A stretch of 39,717 bases of DNA from positions 1 through 39,717 of IMG/VR virus record IMGVR_UViG_3300006802_000208; one strand, written 5' to 3'. This document shows, piece by piece, positions 1 to 6,610 of this stretch (the first letter of the stretch is position 1; each line of letters starts with the position of its first letter). The stretch is from a virus. The notes beneath the pieces are model-generated. The model ran no database searches and was not told the DNA's origin. It saw only the letters and a list, made by a program, of their open reading frames with translations. The position numbers and the translations under genes are program-made.

Positions 1-1050
1 ATAAACAAAACTAAAGATATAATTGACAGTTTAGAATTGCTACAGCAGTATGAGAAAGTTAACTACAATCAGCATCAAAGAGTCAAGCGTTTATCTTCAC
101 CGGTATTTACTCACGATCACGATACCCATGTTAGTGCTATCGACAATGATTTTGATTTTCCCTATGCTGTGTTTCAGTCAGAAACATTCGATTACAAAGA
201 TGAAGAACCAATGAATCTATGGACTAAAGAAGACAAAACAATATTGATAACTTCTACTGGTGGAACTAGGATAGTTGTGCCCAGAGAAGCGAGATCATAT
301 ATTAAGAAAGAGTTGTATGACTATCCATATATTAAAACTCAAAGTAAGTTGTTAGACAGCAAGCCACTAGATATAGTGTTTTTGAGTAACGGGGAAAAGT
401 ATGCTGATGATAACTACGAACATCTGTTAAGTGTGACTCATGGATTAAAGAATCGTGTAGTCAGGGTAGATGGAGTTAACGGTCGTGTTCAAGCATATCA
501 CGCAGCATTAGAAGCAAGTCATACTCCATGGGCATTTACTATCTTTGCTAAATTATTTGTCAGCAAACGATTTGACTGGGGCTGGCAACCAGATCGTTTA
601 CAAGAAGCAAAGCATTACATATTTCACGCAAAAAACCCAGTCAATGATCTAGAATACGGACATCAAGCCGCTATTGCTTATAATAAAAAATTAGTGTTAG
701 CAAATAAAGGTGGGGGACTAGACTTCACGCTAGATGATCTACATGAGACTGTACCTATGCTGTCTGGTATCGCTAACTTCAATCTAGATCCTTTCTCTAC
801 TTGGCGAACAGCATTTAGAGAAGCCATCAAATTAAATTATGATGAAACAGAAATAGGTAAGAAGAGATTAGAAACTTGGTTGAACGTAGGCAAGGGAGAT
901 TATGCTGACTGGTCCATCAAGGGCGCCAATGACGGTGTGAGATATTGTCAAGAAGTCAACAATGACATAAGCAAGTTAAAATTGAGTTATGAGTGGGCAA
1001 CTCTAAAAGACATTTTTAATACCTATAATACTAACCAAAAAGATAAATAA
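1..1050 (+). CDS. Glycosyltransferase-like conserved phage protein, 5' partial
   Basis: The reading frame is open from the first base of the window (349 residues visible), so the gene starts upstream; an internal TTG at 37 is not needed as a start. The middle part has the look of a nucleotide-sugar transferase domain found in large aquatic phages: a beta-strand followed by SNGE (PLDIVFLSNGE), then a segment around RVVRVDGVNGRVQAYHAA, then TPWAFTIFAKLFV, and later HYIFHAKNPVNDLEYGHQAA. I recognise the segment order as a recurrent phage family, but no catalytic residue can be assigned with certainty. It may modify a virion or cell-surface glycan, in keeping with the glycosyltransferase paralogues downstream. 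The function is inferred; that the gene is real is clear from its length and codon use. Confidence 0.7.
   Translation: MNKTKDIIDSLELLQQYEKVNYNQHQRVKRLSSPVFTHDHDTHVSAIDNDFDFPYAVFQSETFDYKDEEPMNLWTKEDKTILITSTGGTRIVVPREARSYIKKELYDYPYIKTQSKLLDSKPLDIVFLSNGEKYADDNYEHLLSVTHGLKNRVVRVDGVNGRVQAYHAALEASHTPWAFTIFAKLFVSKRFDWGWQPDRLQEAKHYIFHAKNPVNDLEYGHQAAIAYNKKLVLANKGGGLDFTLDDLHETVPMLSGIANFNLDPFSTWRTAFREAIKLNYDETEIGKKRLETWLNVGKGDYADWSIKGANDGVRYCQEVNNDISKLKLSYEWATLKDIFNTYNTNQKDK
1042..1049 (+). promoter_or_regulatory. T4-like late promoter motif GATAAATA upstream of a structured element
   Basis: GATAAATA matches the T4 late -10 octamer TATAAATA at 7 of 8 positions. By the T4 rule (+1 six bases after the last A) transcription would begin near 1055, just before the structured element at 1067-1167. 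It overlaps the stop codon of the preceding gene. In AT-rich DNA a single match could be chance. Confidence 0.4.
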
Positions 1051-1066
1051 AATCAGCCGCCTAACC

Positions 1067-1167
1067 TTTCGGTGTAGGGTATGTAGTAAGACTACGGCAG
1101 TATGTAGGATCTGTCCAGATTGCGCGATCTGGAACTAGTGGGGCCAACTAGTATAGATAAACCGAAA
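1067..1167 (+). ncRNA. Putative structured RNA (multi-hairpin element)
   Basis: A gene-free stretch that folds on inspection. A closing helix TTTCGGT (1067-1073) pairs with ACCGAAA (1161-1167). Inside it lie three hairpins: GTAGT/ACTAC (1083-1087 with 1091-1095), CCAGAT/ATCTGG (1115-1120 with 1127-1132, loop TGCGCG), and ACTAGT/ACTAGT (1134-1139 with 1147-1152). The arrangement recalls a multiway junction but does not fit a tRNA: the arms are the wrong size and there is no T-loop. A late promoter motif lies just upstream. It could be a small RNA, or a leader of the gene at 1267. I do not recognise the family. Confidence 0.35.
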
Positions 1168-1195
1168 CTTTCTTACCCAAAATACCCAAAAAAAG

Positions 1196-1224
1196 TTGAC
1201 ACTATGGATGATATCATGTATTGT
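1196..1224 (+). promoter_or_regulatory. Sigma70-like promoter for the secreted His-rich protein gene
   Basis: A perfect -35 TTGACA (1196-1201), 17-base spacer and TATTGT (1219-1224, 4 of 6). The spacer contains the perfect palindrome ATGATATCAT (1208-1217), a possible operator. The predicted start is near 1231, giving a leader of about 36 bases with a Shine-Dalgarno sequence (AGGAG, 1256-1260). Confidence 0.6.
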
Positions 1225-1227
1225 GTG

Positions 1228-1252
1228 TATACAGGTGATAAATATCTGTATA
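1228..1252 (+). promoter_or_regulatory. Leader hairpin with a late promoter motif in its loop
   Basis: TATACAG (1228-1234) is complementary to CTGTATA (1246-1252). The 11-base loop contains GATAAATA (1237-1244), a 7 of 8 match to the T4 late promoter. Late transcripts would start near 1250 and lose the left arm. The right arm ends just before the AGGAG ribosome-binding site (1256-1260) and does not cover it, so any effect on translation is uncertain. Confidence 0.4.
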
Positions 1253-1266
1253 TATAGGAGAAACTT

Positions 1267-1674
1267 ATGCGTATTTTTGCACTTTTAACGGTATCAGTTT
1301 TGGGTCTGATGTTTGCAGATGTATCTCATGCTGATCGTGTAGATTGCAGGCGCGGTGTAGATCATCCGCATCCCTCATGTAGGTATGTGAATCATCGTAA
1401 TCATTACAGTCATAATTATTATAGAAATTATCACAATCACGGACATCATCGCCGTCGTTCAGACAATGATGATTGGGCCTGGGCACTAGGTGGATTGATC
1501 CTCGGCGCAGCAATCGCTAATAACGCAAACGAGAATCAGGTTCAGTCTCAGCCAAATACGGTTGCACTTCCTCCTCCGCAGCAGCGCAGGGTAACTGTTT
1601 GTAGTGATGAAGTAGCATATGACGCTTCTGGTAAGCCATATGTTCTTCGTACTTGCACCGAAACGATGCGCTAA
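1267..1674 (+). CDS. Secreted or membrane His-rich small protein
   Basis: 135 residues. The N-terminus is a classical signal peptide (MRIF, hydrophobic core, cleavage plausible after SHA at residue 22). A His/Tyr/Asn/Arg-rich stretch follows (about residues 30-63). A short hydrophobic glycine-containing segment, WALGGLILGAAIA, comes next, then a Pro/Gln-rich linker and a C-terminal domain with two cysteines (TVCSDE and RTCTET) that could form a disulfide in the periplasm. The start is supported by AGGAG seven bases upstream and by a good promoter. It resembles small envelope proteins with a glycine-zipper-like segment, but I do not recognise a defined family. The histidines could bind metal; this is a guess from composition. 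It may act on the host envelope during infection. The next small gene overlaps its stop (TAATG). Confidence 0.75.
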   Translation: MRIFALLTVSVLGLMFADVSHADRVDCRRGVDHPHPSCRYVNHRNHYSHNYYRNYHNHGHHRRRSDNDDWAWALGGLILGAAIANNANENQVQSQPNTVALPPPQQRRVTVCSDEVAYDASGKPYVLRTCTETMR

Positions 1675-1790
1675 TGAGTAGGCGTTCTAGAGAAGATAAA
1701 ATCCGAGACTCGGAATTTATCGTTGGGGTATGTGGCTGCTTGATGCTACTAATCATTGTAGTAGCCACATTCAAAAGCATTTTGGAGTAG
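1674..1790 (+). CDS. Tiny single-pass membrane protein (38 aa)
   Basis: This frame begins at an ATG overlapping the TAA of the previous gene (TAATG), a typical translational-coupling arrangement. It encodes MSRRSREDKIRDSEF followed by an uncharged stretch (IVGVCGCLMLLIIVVATF) and a short tail. The basic N-terminus and roughly 18-residue hydrophobic core predict one transmembrane helix with the N-terminus inside. The next gene follows after six bases, so it fits the operon without overlap. No family is recognised. Small size, membrane helix and phage context allow a lysis or superinfection-exclusion role, but nothing in the sequence proves either. Confidence 0.55.
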   Translation: MSRRSREDKIRDSEFIVGVCGCLMLLIIVVATFKSILE

Positions 1791-1796
1791 ATAATA

Positions 1797-2180
1797 ATGG
1801 CAAACAAGCAATATTTTTTTGCAGGTAGAGTTGAGAGAGTAGTAGATGGTGATACATTTGATATCACTTGTGATCTGGGATTTGCTATCTATCACAGGAT
1901 TAGAGTCAGGCTTCGCGGTGTAGACACACCAGAAGTTTATGGTCCTAATGCTTGTGAAGAAGGACGACAAGTTTCAGAATATGTGAAAAGCATTTTAGAA
2001 GGCAAGATTGTAGTTATTCAAACATATAAGAACGCTCCTAGTTCTTTCAATCGCTGGGAAGCAGATGTTTTCGTTGATCTATTAAACGAAGACGGCTCAG
2101 TAGAAAAGCCAATGACTAATTTAGCAGAGCATTTAGTAGCCAATCAAATGGCTAGACAGGTTCTTTTAGAAAACAAGTAA
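1797..2180 (+). CDS. Thermonuclease (SNase-like) family nuclease
   Basis: 127 residues with the staphylococcal-nuclease OB-fold signature. VVDGDTFD (residues 15-22) supplies the Ca2+-binding Asp19. RLRGVDTPE supplies Arg38, Asp43, Thr44 and Glu46, equivalent to Arg35, Asp40, Thr41 and Glu43 of the S. aureus enzyme. An Arg in FNRWEADVFV is well placed for the Arg87 equivalent. All catalytic residues are therefore present, and the enzyme should be a Ca2+-dependent phosphodiesterase cutting DNA or RNA. No signal peptide is visible, so it likely acts in the cytoplasm. It could help degrade host nucleic acid for nucleotide recycling. It sits in a tight run of genes between tiny membrane-protein genes. 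Confidence 0.85.
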   Translation: MANKQYFFAGRVERVVDGDTFDITCDLGFAIYHRIRVRLRGVDTPEVYGPNACEEGRQVSEYVKSILEGKIVVIQTYKNAPSSFNRWEADVFVDLLNEDGSVEKPMTNLAEHLVANQMARQVLLENK

Positions 2181-2181
2181 A

Positions 2182-2271
2182 ATGAAATGGCTAGTAATCG
2201 CGTCCAGTACTCTCTGGATAGTGTATGCCGTTGTACTACTAGTTGTCTTGTTGATAGAAAAACATGAATAA
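2182..2271 (+). CDS. Tiny membrane protein (29 aa)
   Basis: Starts one base after the thermonuclease stop. It encodes MKWLVIASSTLWIVYAVVLL and a short tail ending in IEKHE. Nearly the whole peptide is hydrophobic with a charged C-terminus, so it should span the membrane once. It overlaps the next tiny gene by eight bases (start at 2264), suggesting coupled translation. No family is recognised. Tandem small membrane peptides in phages are often lysis or exclusion factors, but this is only context. It is short enough that chance is possible; the tight packing of start and stop sites argues for a real gene. Confidence 0.5.
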   Translation: MKWLVIASSTLWIVYAVVLLVVLLIEKHE

Positions 2272-2389
2272 TTCGGAATATAAATGGTATTCCATCTTGT
2301 TTCTAGCTGGTTCTGCATATCTTAGCGGATTGGAAGGATTGCTGATTGCCTCGGCAATATTGCTATTTTTATGGTTAGAACATGTTTGA
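2264..2389 (+). CDS. Tiny membrane protein (41 aa)
   Basis: It begins inside the previous tiny gene and ends inside the start of the next gene (ATG at 2382), so all three frames are chained by overlaps. The product starts MNNSEYKWYSILFLAG and carries two hydrophobic stretches (WYSILFLAGSAYLSG and GLLIASAILLFLWL) separated by a single Glu. It may be a hairpin-like or single-pass membrane peptide. Aromatic residues flank the hydrophobic segments, as expected at membrane interfaces. No family is recognised and no function is claimed. Confidence 0.5.
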   Translation: MNNSEYKWYSILFLAGSAYLSGLEGLLIASAILLFLWLEHV

Positions 2390-3503
2390 TGAAATAGAAA
2401 GATTTAAAAATAAAACTATCCAATATGACAATACAGTATTTAATTGGGATAATAGATTAGGAATAGAATTAGAACTTATTACATATATTTTGTCTCTTTT
2501 TGATAAAAATAAAAAATTATCTAAATTGGTATGGTATCATCTTACCGAGTTTGATTTTGATTTCGTAATGTGTAGAAATGAAAATGCAGCCGGTAATATG
2601 TTTAAATATTTAAGTGACAAAAATATAGAAATAGAAATTATCGGCACTGGTTCTGATTTCGTGGAACCTCTTCCTGTTAATAAGTGGGGATTCGTTCCTA
2701 AAATAACTTCTTTCAATTATGCCACATTTATTGCTTATAAGAATCATTTTCACTATCATAACTCAGTTATTAGAGACTATCTTATAAAAGTAAATAACAC
2801 ATTTTTAATTGATAATTGTGGTCTAAGACCCGATGTTACTGAATACAAACACTATTTTACTTCTTTAAATAACAAACCTCATCCTCATAGAATACAAACT
2901 ATGGATTTATTGGCCAAATACGATTTAATTGATAGTAACGCTATATCCTGGCATTCATATGACATACCTTTACAACATACAGATTTCCAAATTTGGAAAC
3001 CTAAAATGTTAAGACTTTCAGATGACTATCAATATCCATTTTCTTGTAACAATATACCTAATGAATATTTAGATTCTTTTGCTCAATTAATTACTGAAAC
3101 ATCTATGAGTTGTTTTTACATTTCGGAAAAAACATTATTACCACTTATGATAGGAAAACCTTTTATAGCATGTAACATTCAGGGTTTTCATAAAATCTTA
3201 AAAAGATTAGGTTTTGAACTATACGATGAAATCTTTGATTATTCGTTCGATGTAGAATCTGATCAAGAAAAAAGATTTGACATGGCTATACAAAACTTTG
3301 TAGAGTTATCTAAAATACCTAAAAAAGATTTAAAACATCTATATAACAAAGTAAGAGATAAGTTATTTTTTAATAGGACGAAGACACTAGCAATACCTAC
3401 TGACATAAATTCTTATCCAGATGAGATAAAAGAAGCAATTTATTATCAAATCAAAAATAACTTGCCTCTACTTCCGTTTGTAGATTCCGATATAAAATTG
3501 TAA
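2382..3503 (+). CDS. Glycosyltransferase-like protein, paralogue A
   Basis: 373 residues and extremely AT-rich. The C-terminal half carries FAQLITETSMSCFYISEKT, then LLPLMIGKPFIACNIQGFH, then GFELYDEIFDYSFD. This TEKT...GKPF...GF pattern resembles the donor-binding region of GT-B glycosyltransferases such as the GT10 fucosyltransferases, and recurs in phage proteins. The N-terminal half (strands, N(G)LRP and HRIQTMDLLAKY) is shared with the next two genes. It probably transfers a sugar onto a surface glycan, lipid or phage component; the acceptor is unknown. It shares blocks of 87, 92 and 98 identical bases with paralogue B. It overlaps the end of the previous tiny gene by eight bases. Confidence 0.65.
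   Translation: MFDEIERFKNKTIQYDNTVFNWDNRLGIELELITYILSLFDKNKKLSKLVWYHLTEFDFDFVMCRNENAAGNMFKYLSDKNIEIEIIGTGSDFVEPLPVNKWGFVPKITSFNYATFIAYKNHFHYHNSVIRDYLIKVNNTFLIDNCGLRPDVTEYKHYFTSLNNKPHPHRIQTMDLLAKYDLIDSNAISWHSYDIPLQHTDFQIWKPKMLRLSDDYQYPFSCNNIPNEYLDSFAQLITETSMSCFYISEKTLLPLMIGKPFIACNIQGFHKILKRLGFELYDEIFDYSFDVESDQEKRFDMAIQNFVELSKIPKKDLKHLYNKVRDKLFFNRTKTLAIPTDINSYPDEIKEAIYYQIKNNLPLLPFVDSDIKL
3132..3485 (+). repeat. Near-identical 3' blocks shared with 4336-4689 (gene conversion or duplication)
   Basis: Three stretches are identical by direct comparison: 3132-3218 with 4336-4422 (87 bases), 3270-3361 with 4474-4565 (92 bases), and 3388-3485 with 4592-4689 (98 bases). The sequences between them differ clearly. 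The alternation of perfect and diverged blocks points to recent gene conversion between paralogues A and B. Confidence 0.9.
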
Positions 3504-3523
3504 GAGTGGATACAAATCAATTC

Positions 3524-3550
3524 AAGAGAGGAACTAAATAAAAATTTATA
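3524..3550 (+). repeat. 27-base exact repeat, relic of a gene end (copy 1)
   Basis: Identical to 5803-5829, where it encodes the last residues REELNKNL of paralogue C. Here it lies between paralogues A and B. In the same frame it still reads SREELNKNLY before a TGA, so it looks like the leftover 3' end of a C-type gene. It also contains ACTAAATA (3534-3541), a possible late promoter for the gene at 3559. Confidence 0.85.
3534..3541 (+). promoter_or_regulatory. Possible late promoter ACTAAATA
   Basis: A 6 of 8 match to TATAAATA. The predicted start is near 3547, 12 bases before the ATG at 3559. No Shine-Dalgarno sequence is visible in between. It is a weak match in very AT-rich DNA. Confidence 0.3.
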
Positions 3551-3558
3551 TTGATATT

Positions 3559-4707
3559 ATGATTAATGAAATAGAAAAAAATAAAAATAAAATTTTTCAG
3601 TATGACAACACAGTACTTACTTGGGAGACAGATTTTGGGGAATATCCAAATAACCCCAATATAGAAAATATTAAATATATTTTATCTCTTTTTGATAAAA
3701 ATAAAAAATTATCGAAATTTTCATGGTTATTACTTAACGAATTTGACTTAGAAAATTTCGCTCTTTATACAAAACCTATTATCGAAGCGATCAAATATTT
3801 GTATAATAAAAAAATAGAGATTGAAATTATTACTTGTGGTTCTGATTATATAGTGCCTTTTAATGATTGGGGTTTTACTCCTAAAATAACTTATTTTAAT
3901 TATTGCATTTTTGTAACATATTGTAATTTTTTTTCAATAATATATCCAGAATTTCACATTACTGAACCACAAAATCTCAGAGATTGTTTGTTGAGTGACA
4001 ACTCTTTTTTAATAGATAACTGTGGTCTAAGACCTGGCATTACCGAATATAAACATTACTTTACTTCTTTAAATAACAGACCTCGTCCTCATAGAATACA
4101 AACTATGGATTTATTGGCCAAATACGATTTAATTGACGGTAATGCTATATCTTTCCTTGCGGAAGGTAGTAGCTTGAAAACTTTAAATTTTAGTATTTGG
4201 AAACCTAAAATTTTAAAACTTTCCGATGGTTATAAATATCCATCCGCTGTCTCTTTCACGGGAAACGAATATTTAGATTCTTTTGCTCAATTAATTACTG
4301 AAACAACTGATCAATGTTTTTTCCTCACAGAAAAGACATTATTACCACTTATGATAGGAAAACCTTTTATAGCATGTAACATTCAGGGTTTTCATAAAAT
4401 CTTAAAAAGATTAGGTTTTGAATTGTATGATGAGATTTTTGACTACTCGTTTGACTCAGAACCAGATCAAACGAAAAGATTTGACATGGCTATACAAAAC
4501 TTTGTAGAGTTATCTAAAATACCTAAAAAAGATTTAAAACATCTATATAACAAAGTAAGAGATAAACTGCTTTTTAACAGAATGAAAACATTAGCAATAC
4601 CTACTGACATAAATTCTTATCCAGATGAGATAAAAGAAGCAATTTATTATCAAATCAAAAATAACTTGCCTCTACTTCCGTTTGTAGATCACGATATAAA
4701 ACTATAA
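3559..4707 (+). CDS. Glycosyltransferase-like protein, paralogue B
   Basis: 382 residues, closely related to its neighbours. It has the same N-terminal pattern (IFQYDNTVLTWE, ILSLFDKNKKLSKFSW), the central LRP...HYFTSLNNRPRPHRIQ segment, and the GT-B-like C-terminal donor region with FFLTEKTLLPLMIGKPF and GFELYDEIFDYSFD. It is a mosaic at the DNA level. Most of its 3' third matches paralogue A exactly, but 4450-4484 is identical to 5534-5568 of paralogue C and unlike A at that place. The likely role is a sugar transferase with a variable acceptor- or donor-recognition part (residues about 60-130 and 195-230 differ most). No Shine-Dalgarno sequence is evident. The acceptor is not deducible. 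Confidence 0.65.
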   Translation: MINEIEKNKNKIFQYDNTVLTWETDFGEYPNNPNIENIKYILSLFDKNKKLSKFSWLLLNEFDLENFALYTKPIIEAIKYLYNKKIEIEIITCGSDYIVPFNDWGFTPKITYFNYCIFVTYCNFFSIIYPEFHITEPQNLRDCLLSDNSFLIDNCGLRPGITEYKHYFTSLNNRPRPHRIQTMDLLAKYDLIDGNAISFLAEGSSLKTLNFSIWKPKILKLSDGYKYPSAVSFTGNEYLDSFAQLITETTDQCFFLTEKTLLPLMIGKPFIACNIQGFHKILKRLGFELYDEIFDYSFDSEPDQTKRFDMAIQNFVELSKIPKKDLKHLYNKVRDKLLFNRMKTLAIPTDINSYPDEIKEAIYYQIKNNLPLLPFVDHDIKL

Positions 4708-4710
4708 ATA
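4703..4710 (+). promoter_or_regulatory. T4-like late promoter TATAAATA (perfect)
   Basis: A perfect match to the T4 late octamer, overlapping the end of paralogue B. The predicted start is 4716, one base from the A of the ATG at 4715, so the transcript would be essentially leaderless. Confidence 0.65.
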
Positions 4711-4714
4711 CGGT

Positions 4715-5830
4715 ATGCAAATAAATCAATATAGTGAATATTCAAAAATAGCAGTGCTTAACATATGGAAACGCGGTGGTGACGGCCACGATGAAGATGA
4801 GATTTTTCGATTATTAGATAGTGGGAAAGAAGTAAAAGAATACATATATGCGATGCCCCAAGAATGGGAATTACCACCCACCGAATATCTAGAAAAATTA
4901 AAAGAATACGCAGAAAAGTCAAAATTTAAAATGACTATAGTCACAGGTGGATTAGTAGACAGTTATGTAAAAAATCTATGGTTCTTGACCCCTGAAGAGA
5001 TAATGACCAAATATTCGTTTATCAAAGTAGTTTCTTATCCATGGTTTTGCCTTAAAAGAACTAGAGAACAATTGTTTTCTCAATCAATGAATAAAGAATA
5101 TGAAAATTACCCGTCACTCTTTTCTGATCAAGATTACAAATTTCATTTTATTACTATGAATCATGAACCTCATGTTTGGAGATGCGAGATGATGGACCTA
5201 CTAGCAAAATACAATTTATTAAATAATAATGCTGTTACTTGGAGATTGTTTAATTCTCGTTATAAATTTAAATACTGGGAACCCGAAACTAGAACTTTAT
5301 CAGATAATTTTTCAGAATTACATTGTACTGATGTATCTCTTCTACCACTAGAATATGATCAATCTTTTGCTCAATTAATTTCAGAAAGTACAGTTTATTG
5401 TACCTTTTTTACAGAAAAAACTACGAACGCACTGGCTAAAGGTAAACCATTCTTAGTTTGTGGTCCGGCTGGATACCATGAAAATTTGAGAAAATTTGGT
5501 TTTGAATTATATGATGAGATTTTTAACTATTCATTTGACTCAGAACCAGATCAAACGAAAAGATTTGAGAAATGCATTGCTAATCTTCTAAAATTGTCTA
5601 AGATACCAAAAGATCAATTGCATCTTTTACGCGATAAGATTAAGGACAAATTGATTCATAATCAACAACGTATAGAAAGTATTTATTTTGACACCAGTTT
5701 TATGTCAGAATATTCTTATAAAATTTGTGAACATTATGAAAAAACTGGGGAATGGTTAGATGATGGTTTATATTCAGAAAACTACGTATATATGAATAAG
5801 TTAAGAGAGGAACTAAATAAAAATTTATAG
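4715..5830 (+). CDS. Glycosyltransferase-like protein, paralogue C
   Basis: 371 residues. Its N-terminus differs from A and B (MQINQYSEYSKIAVLNIWKR), but it shares the middle (HFITMNHEPHVWRCEMMDLL) and the GT-B-like C-terminal donor region (FAQLISESTVYCTFFTEKTT, KGKPFLVCGPAGYHENLRKF, GFELYDEIFNYSFD). It most resembles the fourth paralogue at 21330 in having a longer C-terminal tail. A perfect late promoter abuts the ATG. Its stop codon (5828-5830) overlaps the predicted start of the tmRNA acceptor piece, and its last 27 bases recur at 3524. Function is inferred from family resemblance only. Confidence 0.65.
   Translation: MQINQYSEYSKIAVLNIWKRGGDGHDEDEIFRLLDSGKEVKEYIYAMPQEWELPPTEYLEKLKEYAEKSKFKMTIVTGGLVDSYVKNLWFLTPEEIMTKYSFIKVVSYPWFCLKRTREQLFSQSMNKEYENYPSLFSDQDYKFHFITMNHEPHVWRCEMMDLLAKYNLLNNNAVTWRLFNSRYKFKYWEPETRTLSDNFSELHCTDVSLLPLEYDQSFAQLISESTVYCTFFTEKTTNALAKGKPFLVCGPAGYHENLRKFGFELYDEIFNYSFDSEPDQTKRFEKCIANLLKLSKIPKDQLHLLRDKIKDKLIHNQQRIESIYFDTSFMSEYSYKICEHYEKTGEWLDDGLYSENYVYMNKLREELNKNL
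5803..5829 (+). repeat. 27-base exact repeat (copy 2), 3' end of paralogue C
   Basis: Identical to 3524-3550. It contains ACTAAATA at 5812-5819, a possible late promoter; its predicted start near 5825 would fall just before the first paired base of the tmRNA acceptor piece (5829). Confidence 0.85.
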
Positions 5831-6063
5831 TGGTATGAAGCGAAATGAAGGTGCTGCGGACTCGGGTTCAATTCCCGACATCTCCACCATCCGCGGGGAT
5901 GCACTGGCTTCGACGGGGCAAGATAGTTAAGCAGACCACTGGACAGGCGACTGACCTAATCAGCGCAAAACTAGTAAATGCAAACGATGACATTTACAAT
6001 GAGGATCTTCCGCTAGCAGCGTAAGACTCACGGGGTCAGAACAACCTTGTTACTCAACTGTTC
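5829..6063 (+). ncRNA. ssrA: Circularly permuted tmRNA (two-piece, ssrA)
   Basis: The acceptor part comes first. TCGGG-TTCAATT-CCCGA is a T-arm with 5-base stem and 7-base loop, followed by CATCTCC-A-CCA ending at 5889. After a 5-base spacer (5890-5894) comes GGGGATG (5895-5901), which pairs with CATCTCC over 7 bp including the G3-U70 wobble that marks alanine-tRNA-like ends. Then come the D-like loop (GGCTTCGACGGGG), a possible pseudoknot (AGG/CCT with CTGA/TCAG at about 5946-5964) and the AAAACTAGTAAAT approach to the resume codon. The tag reads ANDDIYNEDLPLAA (5980-6021) and ends at TAA (6022-6024). AGTGGT (5829-5834) can pair with ACCACT (5935-5940) as part of helix P2. Function: rescue of stalled ribosomes with SmpB. 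Both outer ends are approximate. Confidence 0.9.
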
Positions 6064-6093
6064 ATGGCAGGAACTTAGGTTCCTGCCATTTTT
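6064..6093 (+). terminator. Rho-independent terminator after the tmRNA
   Basis: An 11-bp perfect stem (6064-6074 with 6079-6089, ATGGCAGGAAC/GTTCCTGCCAT) with a 4-base loop TTAG and a run of T continuing to 6093. It ends tmRNA transcription before the next gene. Confidence 0.9.
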
Positions 6094-6115
6094 AATTACA
6101 TATTAAAGTATTTCA

Positions 6116-6123
6116 ATTAAATA
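6116..6123 (+). promoter_or_regulatory. Late promoter-like ATTAAATA abutting the ATG
   Basis: A 6 of 8 match to TATAAATA. The predicted start (6129) coincides exactly with the ATG of the dioxygenase gene, implying a leaderless mRNA. No Shine-Dalgarno sequence is present. Confidence 0.45.
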
Positions 6124-6128
6124 AATTC

Positions 6129-6602
6129 ATGAATAAAGTTGTTTATATAGATAAGTATCCAGATTTTAAAGTGGATCTTGAAAAATTACTGAATGAATTT
6201 AATAAAGCAGAATTAACAGCATCCCGCCACCATAGTAGTCATGTGTTAGTACAACGAAAATTTCATATATTGAAGTCTAATGGAGAATACACCGATAACT
6301 TAGATAGATTTCAGTACACATTAGAAATTGGTAAAAAGTTAGCAGAAACACTGGATTATAATAGCATATGTTACAGAAGTATAGAACCTAATACTTGCTA
6401 TAATTGGCATGTAGATTCAGGTAAAATATGCTATCATATACCTTTAATCACTAATCCAGGATCCTGGTTTGTATACGAGAATCGTTCATTTTACATGCCC
6501 GCTGATGGATCTATATACGTAGTCAACAATTCAAGACCTCACACCTTTGCTAATGCTGGAAAAACTCCTAGAGTGCATCTTACGTTTGAGATTTTAGAGT
6601 AA
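6129..6602 (+). CDS. Aspartyl/asparaginyl hydroxylase-like 2-oxoglutarate/Fe(II) dioxygenase
   Basis: 157 residues. The C-terminal half has the double-stranded beta-helix iron site: HxD as His94-Val-Asp96 (NWHVDSG), distal His138 (SRPHTFANAG) and Arg148 (TPRVHLTFE), a likely 2-oxoglutarate ligand. The HxD...H...R order and the NNSRPHTFAN segment fit the aspartyl/asparaginyl beta-hydroxylase group. The reaction would be oxidative hydroxylation of a protein or small-molecule side chain using O2 and 2-oxoglutarate; the target is unknown. The gene starts 36 bases after the tmRNA terminator with its own late-type promoter. A relative that seems to have lost the iron site lies at 23371. Confidence 0.75.
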   Translation: MNKVVYIDKYPDFKVDLEKLLNEFNKAELTASRHHSSHVLVQRKFHILKSNGEYTDNLDRFQYTLEIGKKLAETLDYNSICYRSIEPNTCYNWHVDSGKICYHIPLITNPGSWFVYENRSFYMPADGSIYVVNNSRPHTFANAGKTPRVHLTFEILE

Positions 6603-6605
6603 ATA
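6598..6605 (+). promoter_or_regulatory. Late promoter-like AGTAAATA abutting the ATG
   Basis: A 6 of 8 match to TATAAATA overlapping the stop of the preceding gene. The predicted start, 6611, is exactly the A of the ATG of the large modular protein gene. No Shine-Dalgarno sequence is visible. Confidence 0.45.
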
Positions 6606-6610
6606 CATAT

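Noticed and set aside
1067-1167. tRNA at the structured element
   Set aside because: The 7-bp closing stem resembles an acceptor stem, but there is no T-loop (TTCNANN), no CCA-type end and the arm sizes are wrong.
5890-6063. Ordinary (non-permuted) tmRNA
   Set aside because: No T-arm or CCA end exists downstream of the tag before the terminator; both lie upstream of the 5' half.
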